Positions 47,184-59,575 of a stretch of 64,000 bases of DNA are shown here, in pieces. Under the pieces are notes generated by a model. It ran no database searches and was not told where the DNA came from. It was given only the letters and a program-made list of their open reading frames with translations. The position numbers and the translations under genes were made by a program. Source of the stretch: Locusta migratoria. Taxonomy: Eukaryota; Arthropoda; Insecta; Orthoptera; Acrididae. The stretch covers positions 22,795,759 through 22,859,758 of the forward strand of contig CM048744.1 of NCBI GenBank assembly GCA_026315105.1, given 5' to 3'. The first letter of the stretch is position 1. Every line of letters begins with the position of its first letter.

Positions 47184-49719
47184 ATGAACGACATCCAAAC
47201 CTACAATATCACCACCCTTAACATAACCAGAATCGAAAGCGCTGTTAAAATCCGCTCTTTGGTCGACTTCTTGCGTGGTACCGGTGTTGATATCGCTATG
47301 CTCCAGGAAGTTGTAACTGCTCTGGACGTGCCTGGCTATGTCACCGTTGACAATATCAGCAGGGAGGACTCCGCTGGAACTGCTGTCCTACTGCGAGATG
47401 GCATCCCCTTCACGCAAGTGCAGCGTTTGAATAGTGGTCGAGGCATTTCTATGTGCGTGCAAGGCGTGCAGCTCATTAACATATACGCCCCCTCAGGCAG
47501 CAGCCACAGGAAAGAACGTTCGGACTTCTTCAAAACAGAAGTACCTATGCTTCTCACTTCAAACCCAGAGTATCTTATTCTCGGTGGGGACTTTGTGTCC
47601 TTAACGACAAAGATCAGGCCCCCAAGACGAACAGATGTATGGAACTCCAACATCTAATTGTAGGTTTGCGTCTTCATGACACTTGGGAAATTATCCATGG
47701 TCAGCGAGTAGCAGACACAGTCGTCACCAATCACTCGGCCAGCCGGATAGACCGAATATATGTGTCTGACACACTTCGGCGCCATACTATAAACTGTGAT
47801 ATAGCACCTGTCAGTCTCCGACCATGCTTCCCATCAGTGTTACATTAACCTTAAGCGTCAACTGATTTATCGAGGCCGAGGCTATTGGAAGCTGAATGTC
47901 AGTCTTCTGCATGATGCACCTTTGGAAGAGGAGATCACTCAAGTGTGGCAACAACTACAGCGCCACCGCAGCCACTATTCGAATATACTGCAGTGGTGGA
48001 TCCAATTTGCCAAACCCAAATTGCGAACTACCGTCATGCGATATGCCCGGGAGAAAAGCTTTTGGCAGAAAAGGACAGTTGAATTTTATTATCACTGTCT
48101 GAGGGACCTGTACAACAGTGCCGCCATTCTATCCACTGACACATATATAAAGATCAAACGCTACAAGGCAAAAATCACGGCCATCCAGCACCGTCGAATG
48201 GAAGGCTTAATCGTGCGGTCACACCCAAAAGACGTTGCCTCAGAAGAACGAGCGTCTCTCTATCACATCCTGAGAATGGCGAAGCGGCGCAGAGGCCAGC
48301 TGATTGACGCCGTGGTTGATGAAACCGAGAACGTCATCGCACGGCAATGGGACATCGTCTCTCACGTCTACGACTATTACAGCCAACGTTATAGAAAACA
48401 ACCGCTGGATGAACATGCCTGCGACAACTACCTGGCCACAATGATCTCCCGTTTGTCCCTGGAGGACAACGACAATTTGGTATCACCTTTCACGGAAGAA
48501 GAACTAAAGCTAGCGGTCAACAGCGCGAAGAAAGGGAAATCACCGGGACCTGACGGCCTCAGCGCCTTGTTCTATCAGCGATACTGGCAACGCAATCATG
48601 CAACTCGACGAGATACCCAAAATCTTCGAAGACGGTATACTCCTACCGTTACCGAAAAAAGGAAACAGCAAGAAGGTGGACAATATGGGACCTATAACAC
48701 TGCTGAACGCTGATTTTGAAATAATAACGAGAGCCATTAAACAACGAATGCAACCCATCATGCACAAGGTACTCGGCAGTTATCAATTCAGTGCAGTACA
48801 AGGTCGAAGTGCAATCTCTGCTGCGTGTGATTTGAGATATCACCTGCACATTCGCTGGCAATGACGGGGAGGGTGCGCTGATATTTTTAGACTTTTCGAA
48901 AGCTTATGACCGAGTGAGTCACAACTTTCTCTTTAGAAGCATGGCAAAGTTGGGGTTTGGATGCCGTTTTGTAAATCTCATCCGGAACATCATTACACAA
49001 GCATTATCCCGGTTCCTTATTAATGGACATTTCTCTCGAGAAGTGGAAATAGGCCGGTCTGTGCGCCAAGGATGTCCACTCTATATGTTGCTTTACGCGA
49101 TGGCAGTGGAACCCTTACTTAACAACTTAGTGCATAAAGGTATCGAGATCCACATCGGCTCCTCTACAGTTCCATGCACTGCGTATGCCGACGACATCTG
49201 CATAGCTGTAGCTTCCTCAGAACACCTCATTGCGACCGGAAATATGTTAGAGGAATTCACGTCTATCTCGGGAGCCAAACTCAACAAGACCAAAGCTACT
49301 GCCCTTCAAATTGGACGCGGTATTGGCGACATATCCACCGTCGGATGGTGCAAGAAGGAAACATCCCACAGGACCCTTGGTGTCACCATTGGTACTATCC
49401 CAGACCATTTTATCTCGAAGAACTGGTCAGATATGCTCAACAAAATGCGTGCTTCTCTGATCCAACACGCCGATCGCGATTTGGACCTACTGCAGAAGAC
49501 CAAGACCATACAACTTGCCATTACCAGCAGAATGAACTATCTTGCCCAAATACTCCTACTACCCGACCAGCTAGCAAGAAGTATACAGCAAAGTCTCTGT
49601 TGGTTTCTGTTGAGAGGACATATTTTTAAGGTCGAATATGCTACCCAAAGTTTACCGAAGTCCAAAGGCGGCATACAACTGCTTAATATCAAATCGCATC
49701 AGGAAGTAAGTCCGCAACA
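47184..49719 (+). pseudogene. pol: LINE 2 ORF2: APE endonuclease and reverse transcriptase
   Basis: Endonuclease at 47184-47657: ITTLNITRIESAVKI, then MLQEVVTALDVPGY, LINIYAPSGSSHRKER and LILGGDF. A shift leads to 47639-47848 (HSASRIDRIYVSD, the conserved RIDxIxVS). RT begins near 48480 (LKLAVNSAKKGKSPGPDGLS). It continues in 48598-48864 (GILLPLPKKGNSKKVDN, then PITLLNADFEIITRAI) and 48914-49719 with SVRQGCPLYMLLYAM and the catalytic YADD at 49184-49195. It ends in SINE sequence at 49720. At least four frame changes. Confidence 0.88.
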
Positions 49720-49918
49720 GCCGTCCGCGGTGGCCGAGGGGACTGAGGCGCTCCAGCCACGGTCTGCACGGCCACTACGGTCGGGTGTTCGAATCCCCCC
49801 TCGGGCATGGATATTTGTGCCGTCTTTAGTATAAGGTAGTTGATAAGTAGTTTGTATGTTTAGGGACTGATGACCGCGTAGTTAATTCCCGTAAGCTTAA
49901 CAAACATTTGATTTGAAC
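49720..49918 (+). mobile_element. tRNA-derived SINE (family I)
   Basis: Head CCGTCCGCGGTGGCCGAGGG, B box GTGTTCGAATCCC, tail GGGACTGATGACCGCGTAGTTAATTCCC. It replaces the 3' end of LINE 2. No clear target duplication. A poly-A follows at 49939. Confidence 0.92.
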
Positions 49919-49934
49919 CTTTTAACAACTTCTT

Positions 49935-49938
<4 letters not shown>

Positions 49939-49989
<51 letters not shown>
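49939..49989. repeat. Poly-A
   Basis: 51 A residues shortly after the SINE; could be the SINE's or LINE 2's tail. Confidence 0.9.
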
Positions 49990-49990
<1 letters not shown>

Positions 49991-50389
49991 GACGGTTTAG
50001 TCATGAGTAGTCGTCTCTCAGGTTTCTTTTCTAATATATTTGTCAATCGTGTTGAATCTCAATACTTCCAACATAAAATTCCAATAAGCAGAAAAATACT
50101 GTTCTACGATAGTAGTAATGAAAGGAGCGGCCTGGTTCTAAATTCAAGGTGGCGGGCAGAAAAACCCACCACCCTCTACCGCCGCTGGGGAAAACCCCAA
50201 TGCCGCCTCAGGGACCACCACAGGACTGGTGGCACTTCCAACAGGTCCAGACCTGTCCATCCCCTCCAGACTGACGCCACCTACCCCCACCCGCCCCCCC
50301 AACCCCCACCACCACCAACCTAGCACCACACCCGCCAGACTGACGCCTTGCACCCACCGCCTTCAATTAATTTCATTTGTATATATGTT
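49990..50389. other. Unassigned, C-rich
   Basis: Pro/Thr-rich frames here reflect CCACC and CCCCC runs. No domain seen. Confidence 0.45.
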
Positions 50390-50449
50390 TAATTCTAACA
50401 ACGTATGTTTTTTTTTTATCAATAACAAGGGCAAGTGCTTCCACAAGCA

Positions 50450-50860
50450 AGCAATTTCATGAGCACAGCTCTCGCCCCCTCCCTCCCGCTAGCACCCCCA
50501 CCTCCACCCCACCGACAGCCCTAAAGATTGCTTACCTGTGCGACCTGTTCCAGGACTCGAACCCACGACCTCCCAATATTTGTTTATTTTTTATTTATTT
50601 ATTTATTTTTTAACGGAAGTTAGAACACTTGTGCGAATGCGGCTACCACCTCCGGCCCCCAGGCCATCCACCACCGCCCCCTATTAGTTTATGCATTAAC
50701 AATTAGAACATGGCATATGGAATTTGCCTACCAGTTTAACAGTAACTTAAGGGCAGCGACTGTCACTGGCCCCCGCCCTCGCCACCACCTCCACCCCACT
50801 GACACCCCTTAAGATTGCCGTCCCAGTGCGATCTGGTCCGAGACCCTAAAATAAAAACTC
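50450..50860. repeat. Two diverged copies of a C-rich module with a B-box-like core
   Basis: CCACCTCCACCCCACCGACAGCCCTAAAGATTGC (about 50498) and its relative near 50785 continue in parallel into GTGCGACCTGTTCC/GTGCGATCTGGTCC. The first copy also has GGACTCGAACCC, a minus-strand B-box-like sequence. Spacing about 287 bp. Confidence 0.55.
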
Positions 50861-51239
50861 CAAAAGTTACTACTTATCAAGACACAGTTTGTATTAGATC
50901 AACAACGGATCTAACTAGTGCATACTTCGGACAGTACAATTACCTGCAATAGCACGAGAGTTTCGTTAACAAATTGATCCTGCCAGCCGCCAAGCCGTCG
51001 ACCACCGCCACCAATTATTAATTGCGACATCCAATGTTCTAACTAGAGTAGTCCGTTTAATACATCGACCCTTTGCAGGTAAATGAAGAAATTCGGTGTT
51101 ATGCTGCAGATAGGTGTTGTTCAAACATTTAGAACTAATGTTCCGTCGGTTCGCCTGGGGAAAATAAATGCATAGACTGTAGAGGTGTAACACAGCTAGC
51201 TAAACAATTTCTCTCGGTAGACACCACGGAAAATAGCAA
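50861..51239. other. Unassigned spacer
   Basis: No recognised feature. Confidence 0.5.
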
Positions 51240-51450
51240 CGTATGACAGTAACGTAGTTGGGTCTCCAGTGCGGTCGCAAACACACAGAGTTCTCGCAGA
51301 CGCCTGCGGACAGCGGCAGACGGCGCGTCGATCACCGCATAAACGTACACTACTCAGGCGACGGAGACAACCGCGACGCGCTCGCAGCCTGTAGCCAGCC
51401 AACCTTACCGACAGCTCCAAAGCCGAGCGTCAAACGCTGCAGGCGTTAAA
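51240..51450 (-). other. Small CpG-rich block
   Basis: GC and CpG rise locally (GACGGCGCGTCGATC, GACGCGCTCGCAG). Minus-strand reading contains CTGTCG|GTAAGG near 51405, a weak donor-like site. No coding motif. Possibly a 5' exon or an old GC-rich repeat. Confidence 0.25.
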
Positions 51451-52339
51451 CACAACTTCCTTAACGATATCTCTCGGAAATGGTACGAACGATTCGCTTT
51501 TAAACGCATAACAGTAATGTAGCACGATCCCCAGTATGATCACTGTTTTCTCGAAGTGTTTAAACAAACTATCATAACGTTTTAAGCATCCTCTCTAAAA
51601 AGAACACCTGAGTTCCATATCCAAATGATCAAAATCTTCTACGCAAAACCTCTGCAGACACACCACTTTAACAAAGATAGCGCGCATTTCATTTATTTAA
51701 TGGACCCAGGCTGACAACAGCAGTCAGCGTCAGTCTCCCGTCCCGAAAGCAAACATGCTTTCACATACAAGCCCCATCTAACGACAACCCTCTTTCTCTC
51801 TCGTATAAATCATACCAGTCGATCTTAAAATTAACAAGTTTCGAAATTTAATACTCCCCCTCATACCCTGTTACAATACAATTTTTTTTTGGAAACATAC
51901 CAACAGTTACTTACATCGATATATCGCTGTCCCCCCATCCTGTACTTCGACAATTAAATTTCGGTCTTCCTGTAATTCACCACTTTTTTGGTTTTATATG
52001 ACTTCCGACAATACCGAGAATTCGGGTAGTTTAATTTTACCTTTTATTTCCTTGCTACAGCAGTAATCATCTTCTTGCGCATACCCATCTAAACATAGCA
52101 AAGGGAATCTCTATGTCCTGTTACGATGCAAACGACATTTATTTGACACATGTCAAATGCAGACAATCTAACACCCCATGACATGTAACCCACTTTCCGG
52201 TATTTTATCCTAGATCCATAGACCTGTAAAACCGAAACGTTCTACACGCCACCTAGAATGCGTCTTAACAACAAATAGCTGTTGCAAATGCAAACTACTA
52301 CATATTTTAGGTAATCACACGAACGTTGGAACGATCCTC
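51451..52339. other. Unassigned, related to the following tandem repeat
   Basis: Contains a CACCTAGAATGCGTCTT segment (52250) echoed in both 655-bp units, so it may be an older, more diverged unit. No coding signal. Confidence 0.4.
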
Positions 52340-53650
52340 CGCACACTTGATTCCCCTACAGATCTTAGGACCTGCAACAAACACCTTGTAAGGGTGCTAT
52401 ATATACAGAGCAGCAGAGTAAAACGCTCTTTCCACACTGGGAAGGAACCTAGAATGCGTCTAACTCGAACTCCACTGTGCTATACCAGGTTACAACACAT
52501 TATATCCAACTCTAACCCTTTTTAGGGCTAAGCGAGCCACAGATAGATGGTTTTAACATCAAAACCATAGGATTACAACACATCCACCCCTTTTTAGGAT
52601 AAAACGATCCACACATTGTAAAATACACAAATATTACTCGAAACATGCTTTTTGCGTGATCATTCTGCACGAAGAACCAGGTGTTCAACCAGTCCTCATA
52701 CACAACAGACCCTGTAACATTCGACTTATGTCCTACAGCAAACAACAAGTAACGTTTGCATATCTAATTTATACACACGGATGGTAAAGTTTAGACCAGC
52801 GCTCCAATTAGGTTGTTTATATGTCACATTCTGCATCTTGAAAAATGCATGAGGCTACGGAGAAAAACACAACAGACCCAGTTCCACCCCTTTTTAAGGT
52901 AAACAGACCTGTAATACTGTAACTGGAGACCTAATTAAATCCAAACACATCGCGAGGTTGTACGACTCCTTCGACGTTCGACTGCACCTGAACCAACACA
53001 CTTGATCCCCCTACAGATCTTAGGACCTGCAGTAAACACCTCGTAAAGGTGCTCTACATATACCGCAGAAGAGTAAAAGGCTCTTTCCACAAGAGAAAGA
53101 AACCTAGAATGCGTCTAGCTCGATCCCCACTGTGCTACACCGGCTTACAACACATTAGATCCAACTATGGCCCTTTTTAGAGTCAAGCGACCCACAGATC
53201 GATGACTTTAACATCAAAACCATAGACTTAAAATAGAGAAGACCTGCATCTAACCCTTTTAAGACTAACGAGGCACACCTAGTAAGGCACACAAATATTA
53301 CTCGAAATGTACTTTTTGATGATCGTTCTATACGGAGAACCACGTGTTACACAGGTCTTCTTACACAACAGAACCAGGGCCATTCGTCTTACGTTCTCCT
53401 CCAAACAACAACAACTAACGTTTTTATGTATAATTTATACGCATGGAAGGTAAAGTTTGGATCGGCGCTCCACCTAGGCTATTTATGTAATTGCCTACAT
53501 CGCGAAAATTGCACAGACCTACGAAAAAAACACAACAGACCCACTTCTATTCCTTTTTAAAGTAAATAGACCCGTAATATCGTAGCTGGAAAATTATTTA
53601 AATCCAAATACATCATGAAGTCTTACATCTCCTACAACTAACCAAGTCTT
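52340..53650. repeat. Two tandem units of about 655 bp
   Basis: CACTTGAT-CCCCTACAGATC starts unit 1 at 52344 and unit 2 at 52999. Parallel landmarks follow in both: CTTTCCACA, ACCTAGAATGCGTCTA, AACATCAAAACCATAG, ACACAAATATTACTCGAAA, GGTAAAGTTT, AACACAACAGACCC and AAATCCAAA. Each unit contains recurring CCTTTTTA-G/A-G modules. Diverged; no open frame survives in both. Confidence 0.85.
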
Positions 53651-54299
53651 TACGTTTAAGAGGAAATCGCGTCGATAGATAATACATTTAGACACCACGC
53701 TGATAAGCACTACATGCAAGAGGTATTATTTATCTTATCACTCGATCCTTTGAATGTTAGATCAGGGTTTAGAGGATGAAACAGAGCTGATAAAATAGCA
53801 TATAAACGGCTCTAGCTAGGGTCAGGACTGTACTAACCGCAGAATCGAACAATCATCGACCGTGTTTTCCAGATAGGAGACGAAGCAGATGTTAACGACC
53901 ACACAGCGTACCTCTGAGAACACGATAAAAACACACAATGGAGAGACAGATCACTCGCTTAGTTAATCAACTCTTATTACAAATATCGTATACACCAACC
54001 CACATCACAGAATATATCCATAGTAACAACAGTCTACAGTATTAACCACCTAGACCAATTTAGTTTAACCTCGTAGAATACACTCTCAATATCGTATTTT
54101 AGGTAATCATATCTTCGACTACAGACGCATCAGTGCACATAGATAACACTGAAGAAGCAGTATAAGTTATCTTACGACACCAACAGACAACTCGCAAGGG
54201 TCTGTCAACAGAAGAATATTCCTAGATTGCTTATATTCACAACCAAAAACATGATAAATTGTGCAGAGGCACGAAAAACTTAAAATGCACCAGATCGAG
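53651..54299. other. Unassigned spacer
   Basis: Continues the base composition of the 655-bp units but I could not align a third unit. Confidence 0.4.
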
Positions 54300-54655
54300 C
54301 TCTATGTCGGTTTTAGGGTAAATAAAGATACTGAGCACAAAAATTCACATCACAAACAATGGCTCATGTCTTAGTGTGTCACCGACTAGTTCTCCAGATT
54401 ATGTTTTTGAGCGATGTTTCTGGGCGAAAGATGAAATAACCTACATATGGGAGAGATGTACAATACAGCCTCCGATTCCAGATGTACTCTTAGAGACGTG
54501 TGGTATAGAGAGAGATTTAGAGTAAATCAAGCCGCTGATTGCAAAATTCACACCGCAGCCAGCGTTTCTTGTGCCACAAAGACTCCGGGATGATCCCTAA
54601 ATAATACTTTTGAGTGGTATTTCCAGGTGGAGGATCAAATAACCCACATATGGAC
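54300..54655. repeat. Two tandem units of about 200 bp
   Basis: CACAAAAATTCACATCACA (54337) and TTGCAAAATTCACACCGCAG (54539) begin parallel stretches that both pass through ATAAC-CACATATGG (54440 and 54650). The second is cut by the SINE fragment. Confidence 0.65.
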
Positions 54656-54660
54656 GAGGC

Positions 54661-54810
54661 CTCGCCGTCGGGGGGTTCGAATCCCCCTTCAGGCATGAAT
54701 ATTTGTGCCGTCCTAGTTCGTAAGTAGTTCATAAGTAGTTTGTAAGTTTAGGGACTGATGACCCCGTAGTTAAGTCCCATAGACTATACAAACATTTGAA
54801 CATTTGAACA
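54661..54810 (+). mobile_element. SINE family I, 5'-truncated
   Basis: Begins just before the B box (GGGGTTCGAATCCCC), has the hairpin GGGACTGATGACCCCGTAGTTAAGTCCC, and ends in ACATTTGAACATTTGAACA. Confidence 0.93.
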
Positions 54811-55342
54811 GAATTTGGTAGACAGTCACTAGAGCCTTCCCTTTTAGCATATTGTCATAACTATAGCATTGCATACTACTTTTGCATTCTGTTCCTTGTA
54901 GTAATTAATAATTGCAGCTGATAATCCGTACTCATAGTATATGTTGATGACTTTGTGCGGGTACAATCCGCACAGTTGTCGGATATACCGGTAAATAGCT
55001 ATAATCGTGTGGGTAATGGATTATTTTATCGCACCGGTAAACAAAGTTTACCATGTTCGAATGATGTACCAAATTGTAATCAGTTATCATTTTTAGGCCT
55101 GATACTTTTTTCAAAATTTTATTCTCGATCATTTGCAGGGTCGGGACTTAAAAAATTCCGTAAACCAAACAGGCAGTAGCTTTATATAAATATTGTCGAC
55201 CGAGTGTCAGGATCCGGTTTCCGATAAATAATGTTAATTATTAGTTGAAATAGTTTTGTAGAAATTTTAGTGACTCATTTGTTATTCCACTATGATTATT
55301 TCTCGTTGCATGTTCGCACTACCAACTGAGACGGCTAATGAT

Positions 55343-55347
<5 letters not shown>
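54811..55347. other. Unassigned spacer
   Basis: No recognised feature. Confidence 0.5.

Positions 55348-55374
<27 letters not shown>
55348..55374. repeat. (GA)n microsatellite
   Basis: About 13 GA units. Confidence 0.9.
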
Positions 55375-55379
<5 letters not shown>

Positions 55380-55535
55380 GAAAGCATCAAACTGGAAACG
55401 GAAGATACTTCAGTTAAGGCATAAGGCATAAGATAGTAGGCTGAGTGAATGAATGGATTTGAATGAGAGAATGATAACTGAAGTAAGAGGTGGTTTCACG
55501 AACCGATCACACACGCCAGCCCACGCATACAAACA

Positions 55536-55735
55536 GGCGCGGTGGAGTAGTCGAGCAAACTAAGGCGCCTCGCTGCGGAGCGCGCGGTTGCTCGCCGTCG
55601 GAGGATCGAGTCCTCCCTGGGGAACGGGTGTGTGTGTGTGTTTATCCTTAGGTTACTTTACCTTAGTTTAAGTAATTTGTAAGCTACGGATTGAAGACCT
55701 CGCAGTTTGGTCCGATAGATTTACAAACATTTGAA
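55536..55735 (+). mobile_element. tRNA-derived SINE (family I variant)
   Basis: Head GCGCGGTGGAGTAGTCGAGC, variable B box GGATCGAGTCCTCCC, then TGTGTGTGT and a tail hairpin CGGAT (55687-55691) with GTCCG (55710-55714) around TGAAGACCTCGCAGTTTG. Ends ACAAACATTTGAAGA. Different stem, conserved loop. Confidence 0.85.
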
Positions 55736-55775
55736 GATTTTGAAGACATACATACACCTTAAGTACACATCAATG

Positions 55776-56473
<698 letters not shown>

Positions 56474-56497
56474 AAGACATTAATGGTAAATCTGAAA

Positions 56498-56856
56498 TTA
56501 AAGTAGAAAAATTTTTCGTCTTTTCGACTCATGGAATTTTTTAAAGATCATATCTTGATTAATACTAGCCGCTATTTCGGCTTCATTTGATAGTACTGCC
56601 AACGAACATAGTCTTTCTTGGCTTATTGTGCTTCTCAAGTAAGTCTTAATCAGTTTTAACTTTGAGAAGCTTGTCTCGGCCGAAGCTGTACTGACTGGAA
56701 CTGTGAGCATGATTCTGATTGTTACATAAACATTTGGATATACTTCTTCGAAATTGTTTTCTAAAATGTTCTGAAGGAGTTGTTTTGCAAGTATTTAACT
56801 AAAAATTGCATTACTGCTGCCCTCATACGGAAATAAGTATGGGCAACTAAATAGCT
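56498..56856 (-). pseudogene. hAT-type transposase C-terminal dimerisation domain
   Basis: The minus frame ends at a stop just left of 56498. It shows IMLTVPVSTASAETSFSKL, then LIKTYLRSTISQERLCSLAV and SNEAEIAASINQDMIF. This is the hAT dimerisation signature (PVSTASAERSFS-LK-IKTYLRS-M-QERL-LA). Upstream, LLQNILENNFEEVYPNV continues the domain in the same frame to about 56800, where a stop lies. ZMYM1-like proteins share this tail. Only the C-terminus remains; the SINE at 56857 abuts it. Confidence 0.85.
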
Positions 56857-57048
56857 GCCGGGCGGGAATGGCCGAGCTCACTAAGGCGTCATACCACGGT
56901 GAACGAGATCGCTCTCGTCGGGGATCGAATCCCACCCTTGGGAACGGATGTTGTATTTGTCCTTTAGTTAAAGCTAGTGTAAGTTAGATGTACGTCGACG
57001 CTACATAACATAGCAGTTGAAAAGCGCCGTTAAACATCAAATATCAAA
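56857..57048 (+). mobile_element. tRNA-derived SINE (family I variant)
   Basis: Head GCCGGGCGGGAATGGCCGAG, B box GGGATCGAATCCC. The tail pairs GACGCT (56997-57002) with AGCGCC (57023-57028) around a loop ending CAGTTGAAA, then TTAAACATCAAATATC. Another stem variant. Confidence 0.8.
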
Positions 57049-57384
57049 AACGAAAGAAAAAACTAAATTTTTAACAATGACTTGCGAGGCCACACAGGCG
57101 CGAGGCGGTCGGCGGCCGCCGCCACTGTCCACGGCATGCATTCACGTCAGTGCTACGATCCTCAAATCTTATCTCTCGGAAACCATACTCTCACCTTCCT
57201 TTACCCCACAACACATCTTCTCACAGGAATACGGTATAAAACTGTTACTACACCAAACGTTTCTGCGATTTTCTTTCAGGACTGTCAGTTAGAATCTATG
57301 TGTAAATAAGCCACTAATCGATTTGAGGTTTCTTAGTTTTCATGTTCAAAATTCACGTGACTAAGCCTGAAGGAACTATACTGT

Positions 57385-57525
57385 TTGATCAAGCGAGATG
57401 TACAACGTTCCTCCACAACAGACAGTCGGTGGACAGTATTACTGTTAGGTTTTGGAGCATCACCTGCGAAAGAAGGGGGAACACTTTCTGCGCAACCCAC
57501 CCATCATTTTTGCAGAGCTAGTAAA
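57385..57525 (+). pseudogene. Mariner fragment
   Basis: The plus strand encodes VPPQQTV and QYYC-stop-VLEHHLRKKGEHFLRNPPI, matching the mariner segment just before the second catalytic Asp. It aligns to 20065-20110 of the mariner at 19.0 kb and keeps bases missing there. Confidence 0.75.
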
Positions 57526-58380
57526 GTAACTTAGTTAATTAACGATTTCTGCTAAACCCGTGATTGGAGGTACTATTTGTTGGAATAAAATGACTGGAAA
57601 CGTTTTGTATGTGGTTAAAGAAGATCCGTATTACGGAAATCTGAAGATCCGTCAAAACGAATTGTTCTTCAAATGATTTGTTGTGAATTGTAATGATATG
57701 TCAGTAAAAAACATCTACGAATACACATGTAATATCTACGTCAAACACGTTTAATTACGTAGATCTGCGTAGCGTAAGCAGTTACGTCGTAGATTCAAGA
57801 ACTAATGAATTCAACTGGCGCTAGTTGGAAATTTGCTCTCCTAAATTTTTCCCCCCTATTCGGGTATTTCTAGTAGCTTCAAACTGGCTGTTATTAATTT
57901 AATATAGTTGTACTGTATAATATTCGATGCCATATAAGTGCTCACCTTCTGAGAAATGAGTTTATTGGATTCCTTTTATGAACGGAACAGTTCGCACCTT
58001 ACGTAGTATAAAATACTCACTTTATTGTTTCACGTTCTAAAGATTGTATTACTGAAAAGAAAAGTGATGGATGAATTAAATTTTACTAAAATGCGTGAAT
58101 GTTGTAATAATGACTGTGTTATCTGACGACCCATTCAATTTTTATATCGGACAGTTTGTCATGAATGTCTATAACTCACTGCCCTTATTGACAAGGCGTG
58201 CAACATTTCTACGAGCCTTATGTTAATAGATATTTTGTTGTTATTTATGAAGGTCTACATCACTGACAGAACATGTGCGGGAATGTGCGTTTTAACATAT
58301 CTAAAGCAATAATGAGCGGGAATGTCCGTTTCAAGAGAGCTAGAGCAGGAATTTTGATTTGGTAAACAGTGTGATTCCAG
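57526..58380. other. Unassigned spacer
   Basis: AT-rich; no recognised feature. Confidence 0.5.
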
Positions 58381-59215
58381 GACCTGCTGCCGCCGGCAAC
58401 TGCCGCTGGAGCGCGCTGCGATCGCCTTAGTTGGTCGAGGCACAGTGCCGAGTTCAGCAGTGCGCCGCCGGCGAGCGTTCAGCCGCGCGCTGGACTCGCT
58501 CGGCACGCCGGCAACACACGTCCAGACAGTCGCCCCGCGGGCCGACGCCTTTAGGCGAGGACCGCACAGCTCGCAGCCAGAGTGCCAAGTGTCAGATTTA
58601 GCGACCGTCTTCCACCTACCCCCCCTCCCCCCCGCTATCCTCGCAATCGGTAGCGTATGCCGGTCCTCAGCAGTGTCCAGGAGCTGCCACAGTGTCCCCA
58701 GGGAGCCGTCCGTTACTTACGGAGAACGGCCGCCGACAGGTGCAGCAGCAGCAGCAGCAGCAGCGGCTAGCGGCGCTAAGCAGGGGCGTCTGCCGGCCGG
58801 AAGATGGATGCCGCCTGCTTCTGCGTCTGCAGGTGAGGGTGAGGGTGAGGGTGAGGGTCGCCGCCAGCCGGCAGCCGCCAAATCCCGGCGGCCATCCATC
58901 AGGCGCCTCAGGGGCCCAGAGTTGCAGGGCCGGCTAGCGCCGGCGGCGGATTACCGCCGACCACGTGGCTGCCACGTGTCGCGCCCAGCTGAGCGGCGGC
59001 GACCGCGCTTAATTACTCGGCCCGACCGCAGCCGCACTCCGGGGACAGCGCCGCTAGCTGCGCCCGACGCCCACACCTGCAGCTGCAGCTGCGCAGCTGT
59101 CCGCAAAGACGCCTCGCCGTCTGGCCGGCGGCTGCTGCCTGTCACTGCCTGGCACTGCCTCCGCTTCCTGTTCGAGACGCGTACGCTCCGCGGGAAGGAG
59201 GACTGCAGATAAGCC
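58381..59215 (+). promoter_or_regulatory. CpG island with CAG repeat and donor-like G-rich repeat
   Basis: The most GC- and CpG-rich stretch in the window. It holds seven or so CAG/GCA triplets (58742-58764) and, at 58830-58858, CAG|GTGAGGGTGAGGG, i.e. a good 5' splice donor repeated four times. The open frame 58445-59212 translates to Ala/Arg/Pro-rich sequence without domains and is likely a composition artefact. It may be a promoter and 5' exon of a host gene on the plus strand, or a non-coding CpG island. No start codon is compelling. Confidence 0.4.
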
Positions 59216-59575
59216 GCTGTGAGAGCTGTAATCTTCCTAAACTCCGTCTGCCAATCGGCAGTATTGCATTCAGGCTGAATACGTCGTAACGGAGGAACTG
59301 AAACATAAGGCACAGAGTGACTTTATAATGACGCATCTGTGATTTCATCAGACAGGTACCGCTCCGTCAGCGACAACTGCACATACGTACACTGAAGAGC
59401 GGCGAATGCAGAGGACACAGAGATGTAATCGTAGCAGCAGGGCGGTGCGGTGGCGAACACGAGGAGGCAGGTGACTGGCGCGGATCACAGGAAGGCGGCC
59501 CAGGTCTGAGACATTCCGCACATCTCCTACACTAGCACACTGGCGGCCAGTAATATTCAGTCCTTAGGCGCGGGG
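59216..59575. other. Unassigned spacer
   Basis: No recognised feature between the CpG island and the Tc1 relic. Confidence 0.5.

Larger units (their letters stand above)
45367..49719 (+). mobile_element. Second LINE with CCHC ORF1 (LINE 2), 3' end lost to a SINE
   Basis: GC-rich 5' end, ORF1 at 45499, ORF2 from 47184 with endonuclease and RT. There is no RNase H in what remains. The style of RT (FLINGHFSREVEIG, VRQGCPLYMLLYAMAVEPLL) and the ORF1 sequence differ from the I-group LINE at 12.7 kb. It might belong to a Daphne or L1/Tx1-related clade, but that is only a guess. ORFs carry several shifts. Confidence 0.85.

Noticed and set aside
58445..59212. 255-codon frame in the CpG island as a host protein
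   Set aside because: Ala, Arg and Pro-rich without any domain, and uninterrupted mainly because of high GC. Kept only as a possible 5' exon or promoter region.
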